From NCBI RefSeq assembly GCF_001484195.1, contig NZ_LLYW01000025.1, forward strand, positions 22,450 through 86,449: DNA of 64,000 nt, given 5' to 3'. This DNA comes from Thermococcus celericrescens. GTDB taxonomy: Archaea > Methanobacteriota_B > Thermococci > Thermococcales > Thermococcaceae. Position numbers and translations under genes: made by a program. Within the stretch, counting starts at the first letter, position 1. Each line of letters opens with the position of its first letter. The notes under the pieces were generated by a model. The model was given only the letters and a program-made list of their open reading frames with translations. It did not search any database and was not told the DNA's origin. Positions 16,279 to 24,171 of this stretch are shown one piece after another.

Positions 16279-16832
16279 CGATGACTGCCCAGGAAGTCCT
16301 TGAGAGACTCCAGGAGGTTCTCGGAGAGGCCATCCTTTCCCACGAGATAAGGGAGTACACGATGGGCGTCAAGAGGAAGAGAACCTACGGCGAGGTCTGG
16401 CTCACGATAAGGCCCGAGGCCCTCAGGAAGGCTGTGGAGGCGGTGTTCGGCATCGACTACCCCCACCTGCACTTCATAACAGGCAACGACGAGGGCGGGG
16501 AGGTCATAACGGTGGTCTACTCCTTCGGCCTCTTCTACGCCAACCCCTGGGGGGAGGTGAGCGTGGTCATCAAGTTCGACCTTCCAAAGAGCAACCTCGT
16601 CCTCCCGACGATAACCGACCTTATGATCGGTGCTGAGACCAACGAGAGGGAAATCAGAGAGATGCTGGGAATAGAGTTCGAGGGACTGAAGAACAAGAGG
16701 CACCTCTTCCTGCCCGACGACTGGCCGGAGGGCAAGTACCCGTGGAGGCGGGACGAGTACGGCGTCGAGGACATGGTGAAGCACACCCACAGGAGCGTGA
16801 ACGAGATAAGGAAGGAGAGGGGGGAGCAGTAA
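16275..16832 (+). CDS. Second Mbh-type operon, subunit K (NuoC-like)
   Basis: 185 aa, with the NuoC family text MLGIEFEGLKNKRHLFLPDDWPEGKYPWRRD split across its C-terminal half. The start ATG 16275 overlaps subunit J (ATGA); a second ATG six bases on is possible. The C-terminus (DMVKHTHRSVNEIRKERGEQ) differs from the MVKNAGHPYKI end of the first operon's copy. The gene ends on TAA, which shares a base with the ATG of subunit L. Confidence 0.92.
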   Translation: MTMTAQEVLERLQEVLGEAILSHEIREYTMGVKRKRTYGEVWLTIRPEALRKAVEAVFGIDYPHLHFITGNDEGGEVITVVYSFGLFYANPWGEVSVVIKFDLPKSNLVLPTITDLMIGAETNEREIREMLGIEFEGLKNKRHLFLPDDWPEGKYPWRRDEYGVEDMVKHTHRSVNEIRKERGEQ

Positions 16833-18070
16833 TGGCCAAAACCCAGTACTACGTGCCCGTCGGCCCGATTCACCCGGCGCTGAAGGAGCCGATTCGCGTC
16901 GAGGCGATGGTCGAGGGGGAGAGGATAGTCGAGGTGGACGTCAAGAGGGGCTTCGCCCACAGGGGAATAGAGTACATGGGCATGAAGAGGAACGCCATCC
17001 AGACCCTCTACCTGTCTGAGAGGATATGCGGAATCTGCTCGATATCGCACCCCTACGCCTTCGTCATCGGCACCGAGAAGGCCCTGGGAATAGAGGCCCC
17101 GCCGAGGGCGCAGTACATCAGGACGATAATAGGCGAGCTTGAGAGGATTCACAGCCACATACTCTGGCTCGGTGTCGTGGCGCACGAGATGGGCTTCGAC
17201 TCCCTCCTGTTCTGGACGTGGAAGGGCAGGGAGAAGCTCCTCGACATACTGGAGCTGATAACGGGCAACAGGATAAACTACTCGGTCTTCATGATAGGCG
17301 GTGTGAGAAGGGACATCAAAGAGAGCCACGTCAAGGCCCTCAGAGACATGATAAACTACTACAGGATATTCACGGAGGAAATGAAGGACGTTTTCCTCTC
17401 CGATCCGGTCTACAAGGCCAGGACGAGGGGAGTAGCCCAGCTCTCGAAGAAGATGGCCCTTGAACTCAACGTCGTCGGGCCGGTGGCGAGGGCCGCCGGC
17501 ATCAGAATGGACGTCAGGCAGGACATGCCCTACGACGCCTACGCGGACATAGGGGTGAGGGCCATCGTGCCCCAGGACATCGTCGGCGAGGCGAGGGGCG
17601 ATGCGTACGACATCACCATGGTGAGGCTCTACGAGATAGACCAGAGCCTGGACATCATAGAGTACTGCCTCGACGAGATGCCCGAGGGGAAGCTGATGGC
17701 GATACCGAACTACGTGGCCCTCCTGGCGAAGATCAGGAGGACGGAGGGCGAGGCGATAGGAGCGCACGAGGCCCCGCGCGGCGAGGTCATCCACTACTTC
17801 AGGTACGGCAACAAGCGCGACGGCCCTCTATTCTGGAAGGTCATCGCCCCGAGCTACAACAACATCAACACCTGGAAGCCGCTCCTGCTCGGAGCCGAGG
17901 TGGCGGACATACCGATAGTCGTCGCCTACATAGACCCGTGCATGTGCTGCAACGACAGGCTTGCAGTCGTCAGAAACGAGGAGGGCAGAATAATCGACCC
18001 GGAGGCGCTCCACAGGAAGGCGGTCGAAAAAACGGAGAGGCTCAAGCGCGACCTGGGGGTGAGAGAATGA
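16832..18070 (+). CDS. Second Mbh-type operon, subunit L ([NiFe] large subunit, NuoD-like)
   Basis: 412 aa. All four Ni-Fe ligands are present as RICGICSISH (C66, C69) and DPCMCC (C370, C373, with an extra C372). It therefore looks like a working hydrogenase, although it is clearly divergent from the first copy (for example HRGIEYMGMKRNAIQ). The shorter tail ends LGVRE. ATG 16832 is used; a longer in-frame extension lies inside subunit K. Its last codons are duplicated 206 bp downstream around a hairpin repeat. Confidence 0.92.
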   Translation: MAKTQYYVPVGPIHPALKEPIRVEAMVEGERIVEVDVKRGFAHRGIEYMGMKRNAIQTLYLSERICGICSISHPYAFVIGTEKALGIEAPPRAQYIRTIIGELERIHSHILWLGVVAHEMGFDSLLFWTWKGREKLLDILELITGNRINYSVFMIGGVRRDIKESHVKALRDMINYYRIFTEEMKDVFLSDPVYKARTRGVAQLSKKMALELNVVGPVARAAGIRMDVRQDMPYDAYADIGVRAIVPQDIVGEARGDAYDITMVRLYEIDQSLDIIEYCLDEMPEGKLMAIPNYVALLAKIRRTEGEAIGAHEAPRGEVIHYFRYGNKRDGPLFWKVIAPSYNNINTWKPLLLGAEVADIPIVVAYIDPCMCCNDRLAVVRNEEGRIIDPEALHRKAVEKTERLKRDLGVRE

Positions 18071-18276
18071 AAAGCCGCACTTTTTGCAGGGAGTGCCAAG
18101 AAAAAAGGGCCACACGTAAGGTTCACGTCCAATACGTGCCCGAAGGGCACACTTCAAAGGTGAACACAGTGAAGGCGGCCAGTAAGGGAGCACTACCCGG
18201 AAGAAAAGCCAGTTTAAGAGGAAGTAACCTTCCGCCAGCGCTTGCGGGAGCAAGGGCTGTGGGGGTGAGAGAATGA
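18067..18276 (+). CDS. 69-codon frame spanning the repeat insertion between subunits L and M, probably not a functional protein
   Basis: The frame opens on the ATGA that closes subunit L and closes on the ATGA that opens subunit M. Its ending (VGVRE, stop) repeats the LGVRE ending of subunit L. The central part is encoded by the 142-bp hairpin repeat. The short start region (MKSRTFCRECQEKRATRK) has no counterpart in the first copy. As in the first operon, DNA hairpins are conserved better than protein. Confidence 0.35.
   Translation: MKSRTFCRECQEKRATRKVHVQYVPEGHTSKVNTVKAASKGALPGRKASLRGSNLPPALAGARAVGVRE
18120..18261 (+). repeat. 142-bp two-hairpin repeat, copy 2 (inside the L-M junction)
   Basis: It aligns end to end with 8257-8398. 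The outer arms GTTCAC and GTGAAC are the same. The inner stem is GTGCCC-GAA-GGGCAC (18136-18150), a C-G to T-A covariation relative to copy 1. The second hairpin (18236-18259) is CAGC, G/G mismatch, CTTGC, loop GGGA, GCAAG, GCTG. The 17-bp junction TGGGGGTGAGAGAATGA occurs at 18054 and again at 18260, a spacing of 206 bp, the same as at copy 1. Confidence 0.8.
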
Positions 18277-19238
18277 ACCCCGAAACCCTCATCTATGCGT
18301 TCACGTTCCCGCTCCTCGGGGTCTTCCTGGGGCTGGTCTACAAGGGTATAGACAGGCGCTTCTCGGCGAGGCTGACGTCAAGGATAGGGCCTCCGATAAG
18401 GCAGCCCTTCTGGGACGTCGGAAAACTGCTCCTCAAGGAGACCGTCGTTCCGGAGAACGCGGTGGCGTGGATATTCAACGCGATGCCGGTAGTCTCCTTC
18501 GCGGCCTCAATGACGCTCCTGCTCTACATACCCTTCGGAGTCCTCAAGGCCCCGCTGGAGGGCTACGGCGACCTGATCGTGATACTGTACCTGCTCACGC
18601 TCCAGTCACTCTCGATGGCGATAGGCGGCTTCGCCTCGGGCAGTCCGTTCTCCTCTGTGGGAGCGCAGAGGGAAATGGTGCTGATGATGAGCTACGAGAT
18701 GCCCCTGGCGACGGTCATAGTGGGCTTCGCGCTCGTCTACAAGAGCTTCTCACTGACGACGATAGCCTCGACCCCGGTCTGGAGCATCGTGGGGCCTCTG
18801 GCGGCGATGGGAATAGTGCTCCTCTTCATAGCCCTCCTCGTGGTCACTCCAGCGGAACTTGCGAAGCTCCCCTTCGACATAGCCGAGGCCGAGACGGAGA
18901 TCTGCGAGGGCATGCTCGCGGAGTACAGCGGGAGGAACCTGGCCCTGTTCTACCTCTCGGACGCCGTCAGGGGCTTCGCCATGGCGGCGCTGGAGGTGGT
19001 GCTGTTCTTCCCGTTCACGCTGACGGGAATGCTCGACCTCAACCTCACCGGCACGGGCTACTACGTCGTCGAGGCGCTGTGGTTCCTCTTCAAGGTGCTG
19101 GTCATCTACCTGCTGGCGATAACGCTGGTCAGGACGTCCTTTGCCAGGTTCAGGATAGAGCAGGCGTCCAGGGTGTTCTGGGTCTACGTCAACATAATCG
19201 CCCTCGTTGGAGTGGCCCTCGTGTGGATGGGGGTGTGA
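18273..19238 (+). CDS. Second Mbh-type operon, subunit M (NuoH-like)
   Basis: 321 aa with about eight helices. Conserved NuoH stretches include SRIGPPIRQPFWDVGKLLLK, SGSPFSSVGAQREMVLMMSY and AEAETEICEGMLAEYSGRNLA. The ribosome site GGGGGTGAGAGA before ATG 18273 is supplied by the right-hand copy of the duplicated junction. It ends three bases before subunit N. Confidence 0.93.
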   Translation: MNPETLIYAFTFPLLGVFLGLVYKGIDRRFSARLTSRIGPPIRQPFWDVGKLLLKETVVPENAVAWIFNAMPVVSFAASMTLLLYIPFGVLKAPLEGYGDLIVILYLLTLQSLSMAIGGFASGSPFSSVGAQREMVLMMSYEMPLATVIVGFALVYKSFSLTTIASTPVWSIVGPLAAMGIVLLFIALLVVTPAELAKLPFDIAEAETEICEGMLAEYSGRNLALFYLSDAVRGFAMAALEVVLFFPFTLTGMLDLNLTGTGYYVVEALWFLFKVLVIYLLAITLVRTSFARFRIEQASRVFWVYVNIIALVGVALVWMGV

Positions 19239-19241
19239 GGA

Positions 19242-19736
19242 ATGGTAAACAAGATGATGTTCGTACTGCTCAAACAGCTCGTCCACAGGCCGGCCACCAA
19301 CCCCTTCCCGGTTAAGCATGCTCCCGCTAACGTTACCGAGCTTATAGAGAAGGTTCAGAAGGGCGAGGCAAGAATAAACCCACCCGTGCCTATTCCAGAG
19401 GGCTTCAGGGGAAAGCTCCTCTACGACCCGGAGAGGTGCATAGGCTGCAGGCTGTGCATAATGGTCTGCCCCGCGGATGCTATGGAGTGGATTCCGGAGC
19501 TGAAGAAGATAAGGCACTACGCCTCGCGCTGCATGTTCTGCGCCCTCTGCGTCGACGTCTGTCCCGGCAAGAAGTTCCCGGGCGAGGAGAAGGCCGTCAA
19601 GGCACTTAGGATGAGCGAGGAGTTCCTGATAGCGGACTACGACAAGTACAGCGACAACCTCATAGAGGAGCCTCCCGAGGCGAGGGAACCATACATGGAG
19701 GAGGAAACAGCGGTTAAAGCCGAAGAAAAAACCTAA
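19242..19736 (+). CDS. Second Mbh-type operon, subunit N (NuoI-like 2x[4Fe-4S] subunit)
   Basis: 164 aa. Two cluster motifs are seen: CIGCRLCIMVCP and CMFCALCVDVCP, the second followed by an insert (GKKFPGEEKAVKA). The N-terminal 20 residues match the first copy (RPATNPFP), then an extra 25 residues precede the ferredoxin domain. It is the last gene of the operon and overlaps the convergent ferritin-like gene by four bases, so no terminator space remains. Confidence 0.92.
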   Translation: MVNKMMFVLLKQLVHRPATNPFPVKHAPANVTELIEKVQKGEARINPPVPIPEGFRGKLLYDPERCIGCRLCIMVCPADAMEWIPELKKIRHYASRCMFCALCVDVCPGKKFPGEEKAVKALRMSEEFLIADYDKYSDNLIEEPPEAREPYMEEETAVKAEEKT

Positions 19737-20221
19737 CCCTCCCCGTTTTTCAATTCTTCGTACCTCTTCCTGAGCATCTCGTAGTGCCCCTTCTCGACCT
19801 CAGCGAGCCTCCGATAGAGCTTCCTGAGTTCCTCATCCTCGACCTTCTCTGCCAGGAGCGCGTAGGATCTGTGGGCTATCAGCTCGCTCTCCATGGCAGC
19901 CCTCAGAACTTCGTCGATCTGGTCGGCCCTCTCGAACTCGTCGATGACTGGCAGAACCTCTATGGAGGGTATGTCCATCTCCGGTCTCCTGCCGTAGCGG
20001 CTCTCGTAGTGGGCCCCGAGTTCGGTCGCGTGCTTCATGGAGTCGGCGGCGAGTTTTTCGAAGGTCTCCACCAGCTCCTCCCCCAGACCGAGGTCTCTTG
20101 CCCTTTTCGCCAGTTCGCTGTAGAACTCGGCCTCCTTCCTTTCCCCCTCTATCCAGTACGCCAGGGCCTCCTCGTAGCTCAGCCTTGAAAGGGCCTCGAC
20201 TATCTCGTCCACGTCGTACAT
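19733..20221 (-). CDS. Ferritin-like (rubrerythrin-family) protein
   Basis: 162 aa, nearly all helical, with the ferritin-like pattern of carboxylates and histidines: YWIEGERKEAEFYSEL, DSMKHATELGAHYE, AMESELIAHRSYALL and LAEVEKGHYEML. These would bind a di-iron centre used against oxidants or for iron handling. No rubredoxin domain follows. I start at ATG 20221 (MYDVDEIVEAL) because GGGATGG precedes it; the frame extends further upstream without conserved text. It converges on the hydrogenase operon. Confidence 0.8.
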   Translation of the reverse strand: MYDVDEIVEALSRLSYEEALAYWIEGERKEAEFYSELAKRARDLGLGEELVETFEKLAADSMKHATELGAHYESRYGRRPEMDIPSIEVLPVIDEFERADQIDEVLRAAMESELIAHRSYALLAEKVEDEELRKLYRRLAEVEKGHYEMLRKRYEELKNGEG

Positions 20222-20268
20222 GTCCCATCCCGTTCCAACTGGGGCGCAATCGTAAATAAGGCTTTGGC

Positions 20269-20448
20269 CTACCTGACGAGCCATATCGTCAGGAACATGA
20301 TGAGGTAAGCCACGATGCTGATGACGATATGGACCTTTATCCACGTCTCTCTGCGCTTTGATAGGAATATCAGTGCCCCGCTGAGCATGGCTAGGCTCAT
20401 GAGGGCAAAGGCGGCGTAACCCAAGGTGTAGTGATCCAGACTAACCAC
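20269..20448 (-). CDS. Small two-helix membrane protein
   Basis: About 59 aa from GTG 20448 (MVSLDHYTLGYAAFALM). Two hydrophobic helices flank the basic loop SKRRETWIKVH; a His in each helix region could be structural. The GTG start lies in GGGTG-rich sequence and overlaps the end of the SagB-type gene upstream, so the two are likely co-transcribed. No function is recognised. Confidence 0.6.
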   Translation of the reverse strand: MVSLDHYTLGYAAFALMSLAMLSGALIFLSKRRETWIKVHIVISIVAYLIMFLTIWLVR

Positions 20449-21151
20449 CGGGAACACCCACTGGAAATATGTACAGCGGAACGCCCTCGACACCTATTAT
20501 CTCGGCAACCTGGTCATCGTAGAAGGCCCCGACCGCGACGATTCCTAGGTTTAGAGCGGTTGCCTGAAGGTAGAGGTTCTGGCCTATGTGACCAGCCTCC
20601 ATGTGGACGTACCTTATCCCGCGCTCGCCGTAGTAGTGCGTTGTCCTCTCGTAGTACGCCACGAGGACTATGTCGACCGCGGCCCTGCCTACCCAGGACT
20701 GGTCGAGCGCCGCCCTCTGGAGTGCCCTTCTATAGTCGCCCTCCTTAACGAGTACGAGCGTGTGGTTGAAGGGGTCGTAGCGGTAAACGCCCGGCCCGAG
20801 GTCTTCAACGTTTCCGGCCACCACGTAGACCTCGAAAGGGTACGTTGCACCGGCGCTCGGCGCGGCGCGGAACTTTCTGGCGGAATAGGTTATCCCCTGC
20901 GCCGCCCACAGGAGCTGGGAGAGCTGCTCAAGGGTCAAAGGCTCGTTCCTGTACGAGCGGATGCTCCTCCGCTTTGCTATGGCCTCCTCAACGCTCATCT
21001 CTCCAGTCAGTCTCGGCTCAGGAAGAACAACAACCTCACCGGAGATTCTCTCACCCCCCTCCCTCCAAATAACGTAGGGCTTGACGAAAAGAAGAACCGA
21101 AGAAACCACGACCAAGGCGATAACCAGGTACGAAACTCGCTTGATGTTCAT
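20441..21151 (-). CDS. SagB-type nitroreductase-family oxidoreductase, membrane-anchored
   Basis: 236 aa. An N-terminal signal or anchor helix (YLVIALVVVSSVLLFV) is followed by a nitroreductase/SagB domain: AIAKRRSIRSYRNEPLTLEQ binds FMN phosphate, then SQLLWAAQGITY and FRAAPSAGATYPFE, and HMEAGHIGQNLYLQATAL. The family uses FMN for dehydrogenation or reduction. The anchor suggests it acts at the outer face of the membrane. No cyclodehydratase or precursor peptide gene is nearby, so a peptide-modifying role is not supported. Confidence 0.8.
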   Translation of the reverse strand: MNIKRVSYLVIALVVVSSVLLFVKPYVIWREGGERISGEVVVLPEPRLTGEMSVEEAIAKRRSIRSYRNEPLTLEQLSQLLWAAQGITYSARKFRAAPSAGATYPFEVYVVAGNVEDLGPGVYRYDPFNHTLVLVKEGDYRRALQRAALDQSWVGRAAVDIVLVAYYERTTHYYGERGIRYVHMEAGHIGQNLYLQATALNLGIVAVGAFYDDQVAEIIGVEGVPLYIFPVGVPGG

Positions 21152-21178
21152 GAATTCGACTTCATCCTATTTTAGGCT

Positions 21179-21664
21179 TCACTCGACCACCTCGAAGCGG
21201 AGGAGCTCATCCCTCCCCACCAGCCCGATTCCTGCCTTCTTCCCAAGGACCTCAACCACGAGGGTGTAATCCGGGTCGCTCAGGTTCACCCCGAGGCCGA
21301 AGCGCTCGACCACCAGGGAGCCGAGGCCAATCTCAAGCTCCCTCTGGGAGAGCCTCTTATTTCCCCTGACCTTGGCGCGTACCGCGAAGGTTCCGTCTAT
21401 TTTTTCCGCCAGTTCAAGGACGGCCCCTTCAATCTCCTCCCTTCTGGCGGGAACGATGAGGTCGAGGGGAACGACCCTCTGTATAGCCTGCGTCTCGAAG
21501 TTCTTCAGCCGTTCAAGGGTTTCGCCCTTCGATAGGGGCGTTTCGGCCAGGAGAACCCCCCGCCAGTCCGTTCCCCTAACCCGGACCTTCCCCAACGCCC
21601 ATTCCAGTTCGAGTATTCCATCGCCCTCGCGTCCCTGTGGAGTCGTAACGAGAAGAATCGTCAT
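21179..21664 (-). CDS. THUMP-domain protein
   Basis: 161 aa. The C-terminal half (GTFAVRAKVRGNKRLSQREL then VNLSDPDYTLVVEVLGKKAG and GIGLV) is a THUMP domain, which binds tRNA acceptor ends. The N-terminal part resembles the TAN1 group, in which THUMP proteins help acetylate tRNA C12. It is transcribed away from the AAA+ ATPase gene; both have GGTGAG ribosome sites. Confidence 0.75.
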   Translation of the reverse strand: MTILLVTTPQGREGDGILELEWALGKVRVRGTDWRGVLLAETPLSKGETLERLKNFETQAIQRVVPLDLIVPARREEIEGAVLELAEKIDGTFAVRAKVRGNKRLSQRELEIGLGSLVVERFGLGVNLSDPDYTLVVEVLGKKAGIGLVGRDELLRFEVVE

Positions 21665-21684
21665 CTCCGCTCACCGATGGACAG

Positions 21685-21694
21685 GTTTTTATAT
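21685..21694 (+). promoter_or_regulatory. TATA box of the AAA+ ATPase gene
   Basis: GTTTTTATATTTCG holds a good box A about 35 bp upstream of ATG 21726. The GGTGAG ribosome site at 21715 leaves a leader of only a few bases beyond it. Confidence 0.5.
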
Positions 21695-21725
21695 TTCGCG
21701 TTCCTAAACTATGCGGTGAGTTAAA

Positions 21726-22931
21726 ATGGAAGCCGGTGGCCTTAAGCTTTATCCCTACCAGTCATACGAAGTTTATGGCCTTTCTCGGAACCCCTTTGAG
21801 CAGCTCGCAAGCGAGGGAATAAGCGACGTCGAGAGCATTCACGTCTATCAGGAGATAGACATGCGCCTTCAGATGATAATCTCCGAGGTTATCGGAAACA
21901 AGAGCTCGATAGCCATGAGCATCGTCGGCCCCCTCGGAATGGGCAAGACCCAGAGGCTCAAGACCATAGCCAAGGCCATAGAGGAGAACAAGGGAAAGGC
22001 CATATACGTCAAGGTTGACACGAACGACATCCTCAAGCTCACGCGCGACATCTTCTACGCCCTCAAGCCGCCGAAGAGCAGGACTAACATATTCCTCGAG
22101 AACCTCTCAAGGAAGCTCGGGTTCATAGACAGGCTCGAGAAGATGCTGAGCGACAGGGACGAGTACAAGAGCAGGGACATAGCCGAGCTTCTGACCGAGC
22201 AGATGGGCAAATACCCCTACTGCGCCCTCCTCCTGGACGAGCTTGAGAACATGGGAAGCGCGAGCGAGAGGGAGAAGATACAGTTCTTCGAGATGCTCAG
22301 ACACTTCATCAGCAACATGCCCCAGGGCTGTATCGTTGCCTTTGCCTGCGTCCCTGAGGCCTACGAGAAGTACTCCAAAATATTCCCCGCGTTCTTCATG
22401 CGCCTCCACTACGAGTTCAAGCTCCGCCCGATGAGCATAGACGAGACCTACGAGCTCGTCAAGAAGAGGCTCAACAAGGTGAGGATAAGGGACACCGATG
22501 ATCCAATCTACCCCTTCACGGAGGAGGCCATAAAGCTCATACACCAGCTCGGAAAGGGCAACCCGAGACAGATCCTGAGGCTCCTTCACTACGTCCTCAG
22601 CGAGGCCTCCAAGCACAAGTTCGACCCCATAGACGACTACGTGGTGACCACTATACTCGAGGAGCCGAAGAGCCTCGAGGAGTACCTCACGAGGATTCCG
22701 AAGGAGTACAAGGACCTCGTTGAGGCCATAGTCTATGAGTTCAACGGCGGACCGGTGAGCTACATTCAGATAGCCAAGGCCGTCAAGAGGCCAGGAATAC
22801 AGGTCTACGACCAGCTCAACGAGCTCATAAGGCTCGGCTTCCTGGTCGGAGACCCCAAGGGCAACTACAAGGTTCCCGAGTACGTGAGAAAGTTCCTTGA
22901 GGAATGGCAAGCCGAGAACGAGGAAGAGTGA
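21726..22931 (+). CDS. AAA+ ATPase with C-terminal winged helix
   Basis: 401 aa. Walker A is GPLGMGKTQ (residues 68-76), Walker B is ALLLDELEN (about residue 166), and KGNPRQILRLLHYVL resembles a sensor 2 region. The C-terminal 80 residues look like a winged helix (YIQIAKAVKRPGIQVYDQLN, LIRLGFLVGD). The layout is that of Orc1/Cdc6-related or archaeal ATPase-regulator proteins, but it is not a full Orc1. The role is unknown. It starts after GGTGAGTTAAA and is followed six bases later by a membrane hydrolase gene. Confidence 0.75.
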   Translation: MEAGGLKLYPYQSYEVYGLSRNPFEQLASEGISDVESIHVYQEIDMRLQMIISEVIGNKSSIAMSIVGPLGMGKTQRLKTIAKAIEENKGKAIYVKVDTNDILKLTRDIFYALKPPKSRTNIFLENLSRKLGFIDRLEKMLSDRDEYKSRDIAELLTEQMGKYPYCALLLDELENMGSASEREKIQFFEMLRHFISNMPQGCIVAFACVPEAYEKYSKIFPAFFMRLHYEFKLRPMSIDETYELVKKRLNKVRIRDTDDPIYPFTEEAIKLIHQLGKGNPRQILRLLHYVLSEASKHKFDPIDDYVVTTILEEPKSLEEYLTRIPKEYKDLVEAIVYEFNGGPVSYIQIAKAVKRPGIQVYDQLNELIRLGFLVGDPKGNYKVPEYVRKFLEEWQAENEEE

Positions 22932-22937
22932 TGCCCG

Positions 22938-23468
22938 ATGCCCAACTACGACGTTCACATGCTCAGCGGGATAGCTAGCTATCCGGTCATCGTCGCCGCC
23001 GCGGGACTCGCGGCCGCCCACGGGGCCCCCCTTGCCCTCACAACGATGGCGCTGGTGCTGGGCTATGCGTTCTACGTTCTGGGAAGCGATCTGCCGGACA
23101 TGGACCATCCAAACGCCCTAATCCACCGCGGGACGAAGCCGATAGTCAGCGTGGTGGTTGGGGGGGCGGTCTACGTCAACGCCGCGGGATCGATAAACGT
23201 CGGGGAGCCCTGGCTCAACATGGCCGTGGAATGGGGCATAGCGGTCCTTGCCGCCGTGATAGCGTGGTTCGCCTTCACATGGATGATGCCGAAGCACAGG
23301 GGAATAGTTCACTCCTTCCTCTTCGCGGCGGTCTATGGGAGCCTGGCGTTCGTTCTGGTGGAGTACGGCCTCAACATGACGACAGGGGAGGGACTCTACG
23401 TCGGCTTCGCGGCCTTCTGCGGCTATGCCCTTCACCTTCTCCTCGACGGGGAGCTATCACTGCTGTAG
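22938..23468 (+). CDS. YdjM-type membrane-bound metal-dependent hydrolase (DUF457-like)
   Basis: 176 aa, four or five helices. Metal-binding residues fit the YdjM/LexA-regulated hydrolase family: MLSGIASYPV near the start, GSDLPDMDHP and MMPKHRGIVHSFL, and LHLLLDGEL near the end. The substrate is unknown. It lies six bases downstream of the AAA+ gene and is probably in the same operon. Confidence 0.7.
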   Translation: MPNYDVHMLSGIASYPVIVAAAGLAAAHGAPLALTTMALVLGYAFYVLGSDLPDMDHPNALIHRGTKPIVSVVVGGAVYVNAAGSINVGEPWLNMAVEWGIAVLAAVIAWFAFTWMMPKHRGIVHSFLFAAVYGSLAFVLVEYGLNMTTGEGLYVGFAAFCGYALHLLLDGELSLL

Positions 23469-23513
23469 AGAAACTCTTTTATTTTCCAACTTCGTATTTA
23501 CCCCGGTGGTTAC

Positions 23514-24171
23514 ATGGAAGGCGGCGGGGCCCTGTTTATCGTATTCATATTCATCATGCTGGGCATCATACTGATGGACATGGAGAGGGAAGCGAAGGCG
23601 AGGAAAAAGTGCACGGAACTGGCCTCCTCGATGAGGATCGATGGGAGAACCCTCATACTCCCCGAGAAAACCAGGCTCCTGAGGGGAACCCTGCGGATAA
23701 GGGGCGAATGGATCGGGGCAAAGCACAGACACTACTCCGTGCAGAGGGAACTTAGAACCTCAGGGGAGTTCACCTCGGACAGGATAGAACTGGAGCCGGA
23801 GGGGTTCTTCGTCTTCATAGGTGAAAACGACGATGCCTGGGTTGAGCTTCCGGTTTACGTTATCGCGGAGGGGAGGTTCAGGGACGCCCTGATATCCCCC
23901 GTGCTGCCCACGTACAGAATCGAGGCAGGGGAGAACTCCCTGGGAACGTCCCACAACGACGAGTACGCCCACCCGCGGCTGGAGACAGGGAGGGGAATGA
24001 TCTCGGGGAGGCTCTACACCAGCGTCGCGAAGTGCAGGGGAGCCAGGGTGGAGCTGATCCACCCCGAATCGAAGGGGAAGGAGAAGCTCGTGGAGGTCCA
24101 GGGGAGCGGGGAAAAAGATTTTGAGAGAAGGTTCTGGGAAAAGCCCCTGATACTAGTGATGGACAGGAACC
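23514..24171 (+). pseudogene. 5' part of an unknown gene split by an IS200/IS605 element
   Basis: The first 219 codons of a gene whose frame is broken at base 24171 by the IS. It starts MEGGG with one N-terminal helix (LFIVFIFIMLGIILM), then a large soluble domain of unknown family. In the present sequence the frame runs a few codons into the IS right end and stops at 24191. Removing 24172-25591 joins AAC-C to TG-GTC and restores one 282-residue reading frame into the fragment at 25592. The start follows GGTGGTTAC. The family is not recognised. Confidence 0.75.

Noticed and set aside
16535..17794. Long minus-strand frame of 419 codons across the second large-subunit gene
   Set aside because: It is antisense to the [NiFe] large subunit, without ribosome site or recognisable domains.
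11419..19736. Assigning the second operon to Mbx/Mbs (sulfur-reducing) complex
   Set aside because: It has subunit I, only one MrpD-like gene and four Ni-Fe cysteines. I recall Mbx as lacking I, having a second MrpD and an altered site. The call rests on memory of those features, so phylogeny should decide.
21670..21720. Inverted repeat CTCACCG and CGGTGAG around the ATPase promoter as an operator
   Set aside because: The arms are the two GGTGAG ribosome sites of the divergent genes and lie almost 40 bp apart, so no operator is needed to explain them.
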